Source: Rhopalosiphum padi | Lineage: Eukaryota > Arthropoda > Insecta > Hemiptera > Aphididae | Direction of reading: 5' to 3' | Assembly: GCF_020882245.1 (NCBI RefSeq) | Contig: NC_083597.1 | Location: 74,316,152 to 74,380,151, forward strand | DNA length: 64,000 bases | Shown: piece by piece, positions 51,761-63,299 of the stretch | Numbering within the stretch: the stretch's first letter is position 1 | Layout of the letters: the number at the start of each line of letters is the position of its first letter | The notes under the pieces: generated by a model | What the model was told of the DNA's origin: nothing | The model's input: only the letters and a program-made list of their open reading frames with translations | Database searches by the model: none | Position numbers and translations under genes: made by a program

Positions 51761-52172
51761 AAAGCAATAAAAAAGTTTGAAGAAAATTGTAGTACCTATA
51801 ATTTAATATTTTTGTCTATTTGGAAAATAATTATGATGGTTTTCGATATTAATATTGATTATTGATAATATTTTAATTTTTTTACATTAATAATGAGAAG
51901 ACGGGTGTCATTCAATAATAATACGGGCGAAAAATATCGATAACAACAACTAATTACTAATTTATGCGATGCCAATGGCAGAAACTTTGAATGAGTCTAG
52001 TCTCAATGTCCTGAACAACATCTATACAATCTACCCCGCCCTCCGCCTTGCATATAAAATTTGTATAAGTACACAATTGAGTCTTTCGAACGGCAGACTC
52101 CCGAATAAATTTAAATGTCTGGCTAATAATAATATTACAACATAATAATACAGTATATAATCTATGGATATG

Positions 52173-52550
52173 GATCTATCATATTAATCTATAATCTATG
52201 GTAATCATCAATCTTCGCTATTCGTCGGAGACGATTGACGCTTGTAATAATTTTAACGGAGAAAAAAATTGACGTACAAATCGTTAAACCGTACTTTAAT
52301 ATATATAATATTTTACACGCATATGCCGTTCTGTTCAGCTTATTTTTATGAAATATCTCAATATCTTCAATTCGAAACGTGGTAAAGACGGACGAGGAAA
52401 GGTGTTCCTGCGTCGGCGATGTGGTTACTGAACATGTGGGACATCAAATATGACACAACTAAGTTTCACAAAAAAAATCGATGTTTACGTGAGTTTGATT
52501 TTTTATACTTTTAGAGCTTTAATTTACTTTTTTAGACATAAAATAAATAC
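52173..52550 (+). repeat. Duplicated unrecognised module, copy I (partial)
   Basis: It shares the series CATATTA..ATC, TTCGTCGGAGACGATT, a coding-like segment and a donor-like GTGAGT with copies II and III. The segment reads MWDIKYDTTKFHKKNRCL, parallel to TYSLKIDTTRFHGNSRRL in copy III. Upstream in that frame is a stop, so this copy is probably not functional as it stands. The homology runs past the GT into intron-like sequence (AAAATAAATACATTTGTACAA). Confidence 0.5.
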
Positions 52551-52770
52551 ATTTGTACAATACAATTTGTAAAATTTGAATTCAATTTTCAATGTATAAT
52601 GCATTAATACATTGTGTACAATGTAAAATTATGCTGGTCGAAGATGGTCTTATTTGTTGGTGAGAAATTTTACCAAACAACTATTGAAATAATAAAATTA
52701 TAATTTAAAAAAAAATTCAGGATATACAATTATTATGGTTTTACGTATGAAATTAATTAGATACCAAAAG

Positions 52771-53715
52771 TTTCGTATGCAAGACAGCTGAAATATAAAA
52801 ATGAATCCTATAATATCACAAAGAGTTCTATAAAAAAAACATATGATCTATCATATTATTATAATATTTGTCATCCATGGCAAACATCAATCGTCGTCAT
52901 TTGTAGAAGACGAATGATTAACCATTCTAATATTTTATTGAACAGTCGTCAAACAACAGCCTACAGTACATGACAAGTGCTCTCATTTTCATACAAAATT
53001 TCAATAATTTCATTCTGAAGGGCAAAGAAGACGAATGAAGAAATAAGAGCTAGCTGTTTCTTCGGTGGCTGATGTGCACGTTTGAACTTTAATATGGCAC
53101 AGCTTGATTTCGTCGAAAAGCGTCGAAGGATACTGACGTAGGTTAATTTTCCTATAATTTTAGGGTAGTAATAAATTTAGTTTTTATACTTTAAATAAAT
53201 ATTTATTGACTTGTACAAGCTGCCACCCCGATTACTTAGAACTATATTTTATTTCCAATAGCCGGTAAACGGCGGGTTATTGTATACGACCCGTTTTAAA
53301 TTCTTAAACGATGAAATCTTTTTTTTAATATTTTATTATTTTAAAGTTCTAGATAATATTTTTTTTCATAGTAAATAATTTAAGAATATACAATTTTTAT
53401 TTTTGTCTGGTCTGCAAACTGTTTTTAATTTGTGAATATGGCATGAGACTATGAGAGTTCTAAAAGTTTAAACTTAAAAAATAGCCAAGAATAAAATAAA
53501 TTCGTCAATTATACCTTGGAGGCTGGACGTAGCAATGAATCTATATTAATTTTAAAATTATTTAGTTTTTTTTTTATCTGTTATGAATTCTTGTAGCAAA
53601 TATGATATATTTAGTACTTTGGGTGGTTAATAGTAAAATAACATAAACAATTTTAGATCTTGTCATAATATCGGAAAAACTGGAATCATTACGCTATATA
53701 TACTTGTATAATTTC
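52771..53715 (+). repeat. Duplicated unrecognised module, copy II
   Basis: It aligns with copy III over its length. Shared stretches include AATATCACAAAGAGTTCTATAAAAAAAA (first 20 bases AATATCACAAAGAGTTCTAT), TACATGACAAGT, CTGTTTCTTCGGTGGC versus CAGTTTCTTCGGCGGC, GAATTCTTGTAGCAAATATGA and TATCGGAAAAACTG. The exon-like part is broken by an in-frame stop (CFFGG then stop). It looks like a decayed segmental copy. Confidence 0.6.
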
Positions 53716-55280
53716 GACAAAATTAATTAATTTAATAAGTTTTAGTTCAAAAATTCTAATCATAGAATGTTGAAAATTTTACCAACTGTCTACATTATGA
53801 TGTCCGATACATTGTATAATTATAAAAACATTTTAACAATTTTAAATAATTAATTTTTTTTTTTTTTTAAGCCACTAAAAATTATTGATAGCAAATATGA
53901 TTTAAAATTTAATACAATGTTCCTCATCAGTCACTAAATTACTGCAATAAAAAATGTATAGTCACGATATTATATTTTTATAAAGTTTAAAATCAAAATT
54001 TTGTCTAAATCTATACAATTTCCAAATTATTTTTTCATCAGATATTTATATAATATTGTCTTTTTATATACAAATTTAATATACTAATTCTAATTAGTTT
54101 TTTTTAACCTAAAACAAAAATAATATGTTTACTGGAAAGTCACATTATTTTTTATGACTATTTGAAGTTCAGTATTATACCTATAATTTATTAAATGTTT
54201 ATTATACACCCACCCTAAAAATAAATATTTTTTCTCAAATAATTTTTATATTTTGTTATAGTTAAAAACGAATAATCTTAGATACTTAAAACTTTAATTA
54301 AATTCTTATGAGAGTATTTCTTACAAATAGTATTTTTTCAAAATATTTTGAAATTATGTATATTTACGATATTTTGTTATTATTTAAAACATTATTTGTA
54401 GGGACATAAAAGTTTTTTTTACATGTTATACTATACGGACACAATAACATTTTTGACATACGTATAGATTAATCTTAAGATATTATTTATTCAAATTATT
54501 TTACGAAAGGGTTGTACCTATTAACTCAAAAGTATATAACAATTAACAATAATATAATACGGTATAAATTATATTTATTATTTATACAATATTATAATAA
54601 TAATTATGATAAATGCAATGTTTTCGGAAAAAATGTAGCTTGTCAAACTTTACTCACAAAAAAAAAAAAAAAATAAAATACTTAGCAATATCAATCAACA
54701 TATAATATTATAAGTCATAATACATCAAAATTATACCTATTAATGAAGGTTAGTCAACCTGAATGTCTCTTTCAAATTCAAATTTCACTCACTAATTACA
54801 GTAATAAACTTAATCACTAATGTATAAAGCAACACTGTAATAATTACTTCTTTATCTTTAATTTAATGTAATTTTTGATTATTTTGTAAAATGGTACTAA
54901 AAATTGAATTCCTCAAAGCATTGACTGGGTACTATTTGTTACACTAAACCATAATAAAAAAATGTATGAATTTGTTTCTATTATAATAGGTGTCTTCAGA
55001 TATATATGTAAGTTTACATGTAAGAATATGTAATATTAAGTTAAAGCACTGCGTGATTAAAACCAAAAGTATGCAGAAATAATAACTCAGAAACATAACG
55101 ATATTAATCATAAATCATAATTCTTTTTTTTTAAATATAATAATATAATTATTTTTGTTTAGTTCACTATTTTTATAGATTAAATTAAATAATTTGTAAT
55201 CATTTTCATTAGAATAAAATATTAATACTTTGCAATATCTATAAAGATTTGGTCTATAGTTTAAATGTTTCAATTTTACG
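53716..55280. other. AT-rich spacer between duplicated modules II and III
   Basis: No coding exon, RNA gene or transposon end was recognised. There are poly-A/T runs near 53,855 and 54,659. Confidence 0.45.
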
Positions 55281-56138
55281 TTCATATGTCAAACAGCTAA
55301 AATAGAAAAATAGATCGTATAATATCACAAAGAGTTCTATAAAAAAAAAACCATAGATTTGTCATATTATAATATTCGTCATCTGTGGCATACGACAATC
55401 GATGACATTCGTCGAAGACGATTAACAATTCTATAATAGTCTTAATGAATAGTACTGAAGTACATGACAAGTACTCTCATTTTCATTTCGTGCTGTTTAT
55501 TTTCATAAAAATGAATTTTTATTCTCATTTAGAATCACGATTGAAGATCGATATGAAGAAAATTTGCAGTTTCTTCGGCGGCGGTGCACTAGCTACTACG
55601 TATAGTCTGAAGATTGACACAACTCGGTTTCACGGGAACAGTCGACGCTTAAGTAAGTTTTTTTTTATTTTATTTTTTGGGATTAAAATTATTTTTTAAA
55701 CTTAAAATAAAATATACAAATTTATATGAACAATCCGCGCTAGTCGGACGATGTAGTTGATGTAGACGCATATTTTATTCTCCAGGGTCCAATGAAAAAA
55801 TAGTACACAATGCCTACTTATTTTACTCATTACTCATTAGTTATAGTAGACAAAAATTGTAAGAAATAACAACCATGTATTATTTGTATTATTCGCGATT
55901 ATATTATATTAGAATAGTAGTAGAATAGTACACCTTAGATCCTGGACGTGGACGTAGCGAAAAATGTATAATGATCTTACAATTATGTAGTTTATTTTTT
56001 GTTTGTCATGAATTCTTGTAGCAAATATGAATCTCATTGGTACTTTGGGTGGTAAATAATAAAATAAAACAAAAAATTTCAGATCTTGCCATAGTATCGG
56101 AAAAACTGAAATAATTACGCTATATCCTTGTATAATGT
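55281..56138 (+). repeat. Duplicated unrecognised module, copy III (best preserved)
   Basis: This is the copy with an intact exon-like reading frame (see 55510-55652). It aligns with copy II (52771-53715) through upstream, exon-like and downstream non-coding parts. That points to DNA-level segmental duplication rather than retrotransposition. The direct run-on into sequence resembling the 196-bp array (CAGCCCGGAGGACGATTGGC at ~56,139-56,158) links module and array. Confidence 0.6.
55510..55652 (+). CDS. Possible first coding exon of an unrecognised gene (module copy III)
   Basis: The frame opens at ATG 55510 (MNFYSHLES...), has a second ATG giving MKKICSFFGGGALATTYSLK, and runs through KIDTTRFHGNSRRL to a strong donor, A|GTAAGT, at 55653. 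The amino-acid pattern DTT[KR]FH..[NS]R.L is also kept in copy I together with a GT donor, which suggests past selection on protein. I do not recognise the family. I could not join it in frame to a downstream exon: the exon-like piece at 56699 has a different phase. It may be a pseudogene piece. Confidence 0.3.
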
Positions 56139-56698
56139 CAGCCCGGAGGACGATTGGCAGTATCATTAAGAAGCTCATCTGAATAACACAAATAAGTGTC
56201 GCAAGGCTGTGTTTGTTTAATAACATATAATTTTTTGAACAGTAGTACAGTATATTATGAATATTTACTTAAATTATATTTAATTTTTATGGTTTTTTTT
56301 TCAGATAATATACTGTACTACGGTTGTAGGTGTTCTTTTTATTTTAATAATACGTTGATAAATTACCAATTTTTTTAATTTTTTTTTCTTATCACAAAGT
56401 TAGTTCGTCTTTGTGTATGTTTAAATTTATATTTTTTTTATAGTTATTGTGCTGTTTAACTTTCTTATAAAAGAGAGTGAGGAATTAAAAAGGTGGCCAC
56501 CGAACAGAAAGTTAAACTGCAATATACTATAATCTTTTTAGTTCATGTTTACATTTTTAACTGATACATTATGAATATAAAATTTCAAATTAATTTAAAT
56601 TCAAAAATAAAAGAACACCAACATAGATTTCTTAAACATTAAAATTTTACTATAAATTTAAATTACATTTAATCAACACATTAGTTGAAGTTTTATAG

Positions 56699-57230
56699 GA
56701 ACCGAACATTTGGCTGGATCATGGACTACCCACCGACGGAGAATTTGTCATTGAGCTGAAGGAAAATGTGTCAGCACTCGGCTTCGTTTCAACCCGGAGG
56801 AAGATTGGCAGCATCAATAAGAAGCTCATCTTAATGTCAACTGTCCAAAGTATTTGTTTGTATTATATTATAATTTTTAGAATCGTAGTAGGTACAGTAT
56901 ACTATATATAAATATAAAATATTTATTAGTGAAGAAGAATTTGTCATTGAGCTGATGGAAAATGTGTCAGCACTCGGCTGTATTTCAACACGGAGGACGT
57001 CTAGCAGCAGCAAAAAGAAATTCAACTGATAATCAACTGTCCAAAGGATTTGTTCGTATTATATTATAACTTTTAGAATCGTAGTAGGTACAGTATACTA
57101 TATATAATTATATAATATTTATTAGTGAAGAAGAATTTGTCACAAAGCTGATGGGAAATGTGTCGGCACTCGGCTTCGTTTCAACCCGGAGGAAGATTGG
57201 CAGCATCAAAAAGAAGCTCATCTTAATTTA
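56699..57230 (+). repeat. 196-bp tandem repeat, about 2.7 copies, each with an exon-like frame
   Basis: The landmark GAATTTGTC starts at 56741, 56937 and 57133, exactly 196 bp apart each time. Each unit has a frame reading EFV..L..NVSALG, then STRR. Unit 1 continues RKIGSINKKLILM. Unit 2 is RTSSSSKKKFN-stop. Unit 3 is RKIGSIKKKLILI-stop. Between them lies conserved AT-rich sequence with AGAATCGTAGTAGGTACAGT. Upstream of unit 1 is an acceptor-like TTTTATAG at 56698, and the same frame reads back through PNIWLDHGLPTDG. A fourth, diverged copy begins near 56,139. This looks like tandem triplication of a terminal exon of an unrecognised gene. Expression is unknown. Confidence 0.6.
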
Positions 57231-57415
57231 GTTGTCCCCCCCTTTACGCATTAGCGCTCATCTCTCATCCACTCATCCAACACATTGACTACGCCGGCCG
57301 GCAACACACATATATTATACACATTACCCGTTTTATATTATATAATATTATTAATACCTACATAGTTTAAGTTATTGTATATTTTTTTTTTATTATTTGA
57401 ATGCATTCATATGAT

Positions 57416-57729
57416 CAGTTGTGTATTTAGGAATTTTAGGATAAGAGCAACACATATTTTGCCGCCTTCCCCCCATTAAAAAAAAATTAAAAAACTTCTA
57501 CGCCGCGCAATAGTGGTCAAACTGTTAATACCATAGAATACCATGTTATATAAATACTATAGTATTTTATACCTCTATGGCACACATGTGTTGTGAAAAT
57601 TATTAATGATTGACGTCACTGCGCCAGTACTCATAAAATACGAAACAAAAATTTGCCACCCCTCTAAATCTTTAAAAATTTGCCGTTCTGGACAACTGAA
57701 CCTAAAACTCCTATCTAAATACGCCCCTG
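57416..57729. mobile_element. hAT-type MITE, 314 bp, perfect 8-bp target-site duplication
   Basis: The ends are CAGTTGTGTATTTAG and, reverse-complemented, CAGGGGCGTATTTAG (12 of 15), both followed by a GGAxTTTTAGG motif. The flanks are CATATGAT on both sides (57408-57415, 57730-57737), an exact 8-bp duplication. Internal G/C-rich stretches and the TIR place it in the same family as the element at 11517-11670. The open frames crossing it are accidental. Confidence 0.85.
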
Positions 57730-57975
57730 CATATGATGCGTTCTCGCTTACGATGTGGATTAGGCCTACTGGGGACACCACAATAAAAAAAACGCGCCTC
57801 GTGTAATACCTCATAAAGTTATTAAACAATACGGACAATGTTATTGTACGTCGTTTAATAATACAGGTGGTGTGGAAAATTACCTAACACTGTTATTCTT
57901 ATCTTATAGTTACCTTGCATACATTTTTTTTTATTAAATACCAATTATTCAATTTGTGTTATTGTGATTCTTTAG

Positions 57976-58097
57976 TCGACAATTCCCATCAATTTCCTTG
58001 CCTAGATCAGAAATTTGCTCGACGGTCATTTTCCTCCACAGGATTAAAAATAAATAAGCATACGGCCAGTAATAAGTCTCAAAAGCTCCCTCGATAA
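57976..58097 (+). CDS. Possible orphan terminal exon, unrecognised protein
   Basis: After a polypyrimidine-rich acceptor-like ...TGATTCTTTAG, 40 codons stay open to TAA. The sequence is compositionally protein-like (DNSHQFPCLDQKFARRSFSS, ending KLPR), GC-richer than its flanks, and immediately followed by AATAAA (58096-58101). It would be the last exon of a plus-strand gene converging on Polr1B. No partner exon was identified, so this is weak; it may also be chance. Confidence 0.22.
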
Positions 58098-58099
58098 TA

Positions 58100-58810
58100 A
58101 AAACTAATATTTATGAAATTTTATTTTATTATTTTTGATTAATTATAATAATTTAAGTTTTGTCACTATATTATTTATATTAGAAAAAAAAACTGATAGA
58201 AATTATGTGGTATGCGTGTATGCCTAATACCTATTTGTTCACAAGTCTTACCATTTAGGATAAATTAATAAAAAAAATCACAAGATAACATATAACGCTA
58301 CAACTCATTAGTATTATAACTGTCTTTTTAGTATTCTTGGCCATAAACACACATTACACAGTATACATATACATTCGTCATTCATAGAAATTCTCATTCA
58401 AGTATAGATATAAGTATTTTTATATAAAATATCTATGCATTTAAGTGTTAAGGACTTAGATAAGGATATTATAATATGCCAATAAAAGTGTCCACCATCG
58501 ATAAATTGTCATAACTAATACAAATAATAATAGCTAAAATCATATTTGCAAGTTGACTACCAGCCGCCAGGCAATTGATGTCAGATGTTCACCTTTTAAA
58601 ACTGATAAAAATTGGAGACCTTATTAGCTAATGTAAATGCTTTTGTGGAAACAAGAGTCCATACGATCACACAATATTTGTTTTTAAAATCAAAGATTAT
58701 AAATAATCCACCATTTCTAGAGAAATGAAATGGAGTACGAAAGGAAAATATGGACAAATAATTTTAAAATATTAAAAAAACAAGCATAATACCAAACAGT
58801 TTCCACTCTT
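58100..58810. other. Spacer at the 3' end of Polr1B
   Basis: AT-rich, no coding or RNA signal recognised. It contains the candidate poly(A) signals of Polr1B at its right end. Confidence 0.5.
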
Positions 58811-58811
58811 A

Positions 58812-58859
58812 TTTATTATATAGTTAAAAAAAAAAAATTGTTTTGAAATTGTTTTTATT
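58812..58859 (-). terminator. Two candidate AATAAA poly(A) signals for Polr1B
   Basis: On the minus strand AATAAA occurs at 58859-58854, about 13 nt after the stop codon, and at 58817-58812. The second is the more plausible distance for cleavage, but either could serve. Confidence 0.45.
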
Positions 58860-58871
58860 TTTTCACAGTAT

Positions 58872-61800
58872 TTATACTTCAATATTTAACTGTAATTTAA
58901 TATTTATTGCTGCAAGTTCAGAGCATAAATATCGAAACACATTAGGTATTCCAATTTCTTGTACTTGAGTAGAGTCGCATGTTCTACATTTTGCCATCTT
59001 ACTTGAATAACTATCTTCTTTAAAGTGAATTAATGAAGATAGTATTGTATGGCATTTCAAACATAACAGAGCCTAAAAATGTACAATAGAGTATAATTAC
59101 TTATTAATAATAAAGTATTTAGTGCAATATATTTTAAAAAGATAATAGTTAAAAGTCAAATATTATTTAAGTTTTCAAAGTTTAAAATGTTTTAACTCGA
59201 ATTTGCTTATGATTATTAATTATGATTTAAAAGTTTGTGTTAAAATTAATAATGAGAAGACTCCACTCCTCTAAGTATTGTATCTGTCTTACCAATATAC
59301 AACACACCAAACATGAATATTTGTATCACATTAAATCATTTTACTCGATAATTTTTAAAATTAGAGAAAATTGATTTATTATAAGGTAAGATATTATTAT
59401 CAAGAGCATCTCTGAAGCTTGTATTGATACATTTTATAATTATAAATACTAACTGTTGATTTATCTGAACAATCCATGAATCTATCTTGCATTAAAAATG
59501 GAGTTCCATGTGATATTAGTGCATCTCTTTCCATTTCACCAACACGACCACCACCACCTCTTTTACGGCCTTTAACAGGTTGTTTTGTAACAGCATCAAC
59601 TGGGCCAGTACTTCGTACCTGACATAAAATTAGTAGACTATTTTCAATTTTGTTTTTAATAATACATTGGCTTGTGATATAATTACCTGCCACTTATCTG
59701 ACACCATATGCCTCAATCGCTGATAATGTACAACACCAAAAAATATAGATGCCTTCATTGCTCGGCCATCTACACCACTATACATTTGTTCTGTTCCAAA
59801 ATAATTGTATCCACCTAAGAATTTATAATAATAAATGTTATTCAATTTAAAATCATTAAAATAATCAAACTTATTATCAATAACTTAAGACGACACCATA
59901 CCCACATGTGTTGTCTCCGTCTTACAAACGTACAACATAGCAAATTTTCTTTCAATAGAACTAATTTTATGTATTTAGTTAAAATATTAGAGTAAAATAC
60001 TAAAATTATCAATTATCGAACTAAATGATAAAAAAATTATCGGTGTTCTTTCGTCGGATTTTTACAGTATTTCAATTTTTAAGCGCGTTATGAATATGTA
60101 ATATATTAGTATTTAAAAATGCTCAAAATTGACTTAAAAAATAAAGTATCATAATAATTCAAAGAGAAAACACAAATAATGCTATTCCTTCTAATTAGGT
60201 CATTTCACTCTTATACTTAGGCTTAACCCATAAAATTGGTTCTACTCAATGAAAATTTGACATGTTGTACGTTTGTAAGACCAAGACAACATACACGAGG
60301 GTGTGGTGTCCTAGATTTTAATAAAGTTGTGCGCATTCAAAAATAATTTAATTTAATGATCATACACATATATATATATATATATATTATACTAAACAAA
60401 TATTGTTTACAGATTTAAATTGTTAACCTTTTATTTTATTTAAGTTAAAAAAGTAAACTTACATATTCAATTTACAAGTAAAACTTTTAATTATTCTTAA
60501 TTTATAAAAATACTACGTCACTACGACAAATTAGAATAGAATGACAATATATATAAATAACAAGGTAGGCACACAATGAAGATGTCTAAACAAACTACCG
60601 ATAAAAATGTAATTAGTTTATGTGTATGGAAACAATTGTGCACATAAATTGCATTTAAGACAGCTTTTATGTAATGACATGTTTCAAGTTTAACACTGCA
60701 CTGTAGTGTATTGCAATTGTATGAATTACCAACCATCTACTCAGCGTCACCATACCCAACGAAGGGTGCACAGCTTTTTTTTCTTATAAATAAGTAATAA
60801 CCCAATTCAAATATAATATATTCATATTCTAAATTTCTTAAAATTTTAAAATATAATAATCATAGTACTATAGATAATACCATAAGTAGTATTATAACGA
60901 TTTAATATTTTCAATATTTGTTTTTGGTAGGTAGGTAAATATTACACAAGCCCCCTCTGCAAGTAAAGACTAATTATATAATATTCCCAATAAAATATAG
61001 ATATTTTACCTGCTTCTAAGAGTTTTCCAAAAAAGTCAATTGCAGTATCTTCTTCACTATATTTAAAAGGTGTAGCATCATGTACTACACCATGCACTGC
61101 TGCAGATTTTCCTGCCATACATTCTATCATCATAGCTAAAAATAAACATTTAAATTATTTTATAGAAAAGTTTAAAGTTATTAGTATAGAAAAGTATTCA
61201 CCGATAGTCATTCTTGAAGGAAAACCATGAGGATTGAAAACAATATCAGGAACCATTCCACTTTCTGTAAATGGCAAGTCCTCTGAAGGCCAGCCTTTAC
61301 TAAATATTCCCTTTTGTCCAGCACGACTAGCAAATTTATCTCCAACTGTTGGATTTCTCTGATAATAAAAGTATAATGTAAAAAAAAAACAATATACTAT
61401 AGAATTTAATATATATTTATCATATTAACATACTTGAACTCTCACGGTGATTGTAGCTTTATTAGGTATTTTTCGGCCAGTTGTAAAATCCCCACATTGA
61501 CGAACTGAATCAACAATAACTTCTTCATTACTTAAATACTTAGCTATTATAAATCCTTGTATTTGTTCATCAAAATAACTTCAACAAAATATAATTAAGT
61601 TGGATAAAATAGTTTAAGCAAATTATATTTTAGTTACCTATAATATGGTGTTCCTTTAGATAGTTTTAAACCGATATGTGGAAGACCATCTAAGCCCAAA
61701 TAATTAGAAAGATCTTCTTTAAATGGATCACGCATAAAATAAGTATGTGGCTAAGAAAAATTTTAGTTTATATAGTTCAGTTAATTTAGGTTTAATAAAT

Positions 61801-63299
61801 AACATAAAAAAATATTAATATACCTTGGTTTCAATTAATTCAGTTTTAAATATAGAACCATGAGCAAAACCTCGATCTAATGCCATTTTATTTATAATCA
61901 TAGCATCTTCCATGTCATAACCCTAAAAACAATTTAAACATTGTTAAATTGTCCATAGTTGAACTATAAATACTAATATATAATTTTATTTTACCGTGTA
62001 TGAAATTACAGCTATAATAGCATTTGTACCCATTGCAAAATCATCCATTGATAATGCATCATAATGAACAGGTCTGAACAATGGTGATGCTGGTGTTTGT
62101 ATCCTATACAATTTTGTTTCTGACTGTAAATGCCAATTATGACAAGCAGTTCCCATTGTTTGTTTCCCCATCTACATTTATGTATATATGTATAAAAATA
62201 AATATTAATATAACCATTTTTTATTATAATTTATTTCAAAATACACAATTATAATTACTTGACACTGATACATATTACGAGGACTTTGGTTGTAGTCCGG
62301 CAAAGGAATTAAACATGCTAAATGACTAAGAAAATCTGTTTTTGTAACTTCTCTATATGATGTTATCTACATTATGAAAATATATTATAATATTAATATT
62401 AATATAATATTAAATTTTTAAATTTTATGAGCTATACATACATTAGGTCTGATTTCATCTTCTGAAATACTTATATCTAAGTAAACTTGTTCAAAAGTTC
62501 CTATCAGCTCTATTTGTTCTAAATCTAAATTAAAAACGGGTCTCATCATTCTTGCATTTCCAGTAAACAAAAAAAGACCTGGAAATTGACCCAAAATATT
62601 TTCTCCTTTCTTTTGAAGCCATACAATTTCAGTAGTCTCTGGTATCTAAACATTTTAGTTATAATTTATATTTTTTAAATTAAGTAATAATATTTAGTGT
62701 TGAGCATTTTATTCTAGGTTACAGAATTTGAACAAGAATTTTAGCGCAATCATTATATAAGTAACATCAGTATATGTTATAATATAAATGGTATTTACTT
62801 GTTTTCCTTTCACTTTCAAGGTACGGAGCTTTTTGATAAAAAGTGCTGTCAATGTTTCAGGTACATATCCAATTATGCGACCATCGAGAATTACATTATA
62901 TACAAATCCAATATTGACATCCTGAGGTTTGTATGATGCTTCACACATACCAAGGGATATTAATACCTTTGGAATGTCACGCAGTATTTTTCTACTAACT
63001 GATTTAGTGACCTAAATAAATATATTTAATTTAAAAACAAAATATTTAGTTTAAAAATATAAATTAATAAATTTTAATTTTATGGTTATTGCTTACTATA
63101 CATGATTTTGTCAAATGATTAAGAAGTCCACAAGGAGTTCCATCAGGAGTATGAACTGGACATATAAAACCCCAAGCATCTGGTAACAATCTTCGAGGTT
63201 CAGTGGTTCTCATAGACTCAAAAATAGCACCACGATGAACTGCGCGGAAATGAGCCATATAACGCATTCGACTTATGTTTTCAACCAAAATTGTAAGTC
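58872..63299 (-). CDS. Polr1B: RNA polymerase I second-largest subunit (RPA2/RPA135), N-terminal part outside window
   Basis: This is the catalytic core subunit of the nucleolar polymerase that makes pre-rRNA. Thirteen exons: 63299-63097, 63011-62799, 62645-62442, 62366-62259, 62171-61995, 61922-61824, 61750-61638, 61578-61434, 61358-61202, 61135-61010, 59814-59687, 59618-59454, 59072-58872. Phases close to give 678 residues here; full-length relatives have about 1,130-1,200. Conserved blocks in order: LLPDAWGFICPVHTPDGTPC, PRNMYQCQMGKQTMG, GYDMEDAMIINK (active-site region), RNPTVGDKFASRAGQKGIFS, NPHGFPSRMTI, VRSTGPVDAV and GRVGEMERDALISHGTPFL. The C-terminal zinc ribbon is CLKC...CRTC, then VFRYLCSELAAINIKL. 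The GRKRGGGGRVGEMERDA segment fits Pol I rather than Pol II or III. Ala replaces the His expected in SRHGQKG. The first exon begins two bases into a codon, so upstream exons lie beyond 64,000. Confidence 0.95.
59888..60311. mobile_element. MITE with ~85-bp inverted repeats in a Polr1B intron
   Basis: The left arm (59888 to ~59972) and the reverse-complemented right arm (60311 to ~60228) share CTTACAAACGTACAACAT, AAATTTTC and TAGAAC[TC]AATTTTATG, with small differences and a short indel near the tips (AGACGACACCATACCC versus AGGACACCACACCC). TA stands next to each end, which is compatible with a Tc1/mariner-type TA duplication. The superfamily is uncertain. It lies in the 1.2-kb intron 59815-61009, which is the largest of this gene in the window. 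Confidence 0.72.
60368..60389 (+). repeat. (AT)n microsatellite
   Basis: A run of about ten AT units in the same Polr1B intron, just right of the MITE. Confidence 0.85.

Noticed and set aside
57575..57838. 87-codon minus-strand and 66-codon plus-strand frames
   Set aside because: Both mostly overlap the MITE 57416-57729 and have no protein motif.
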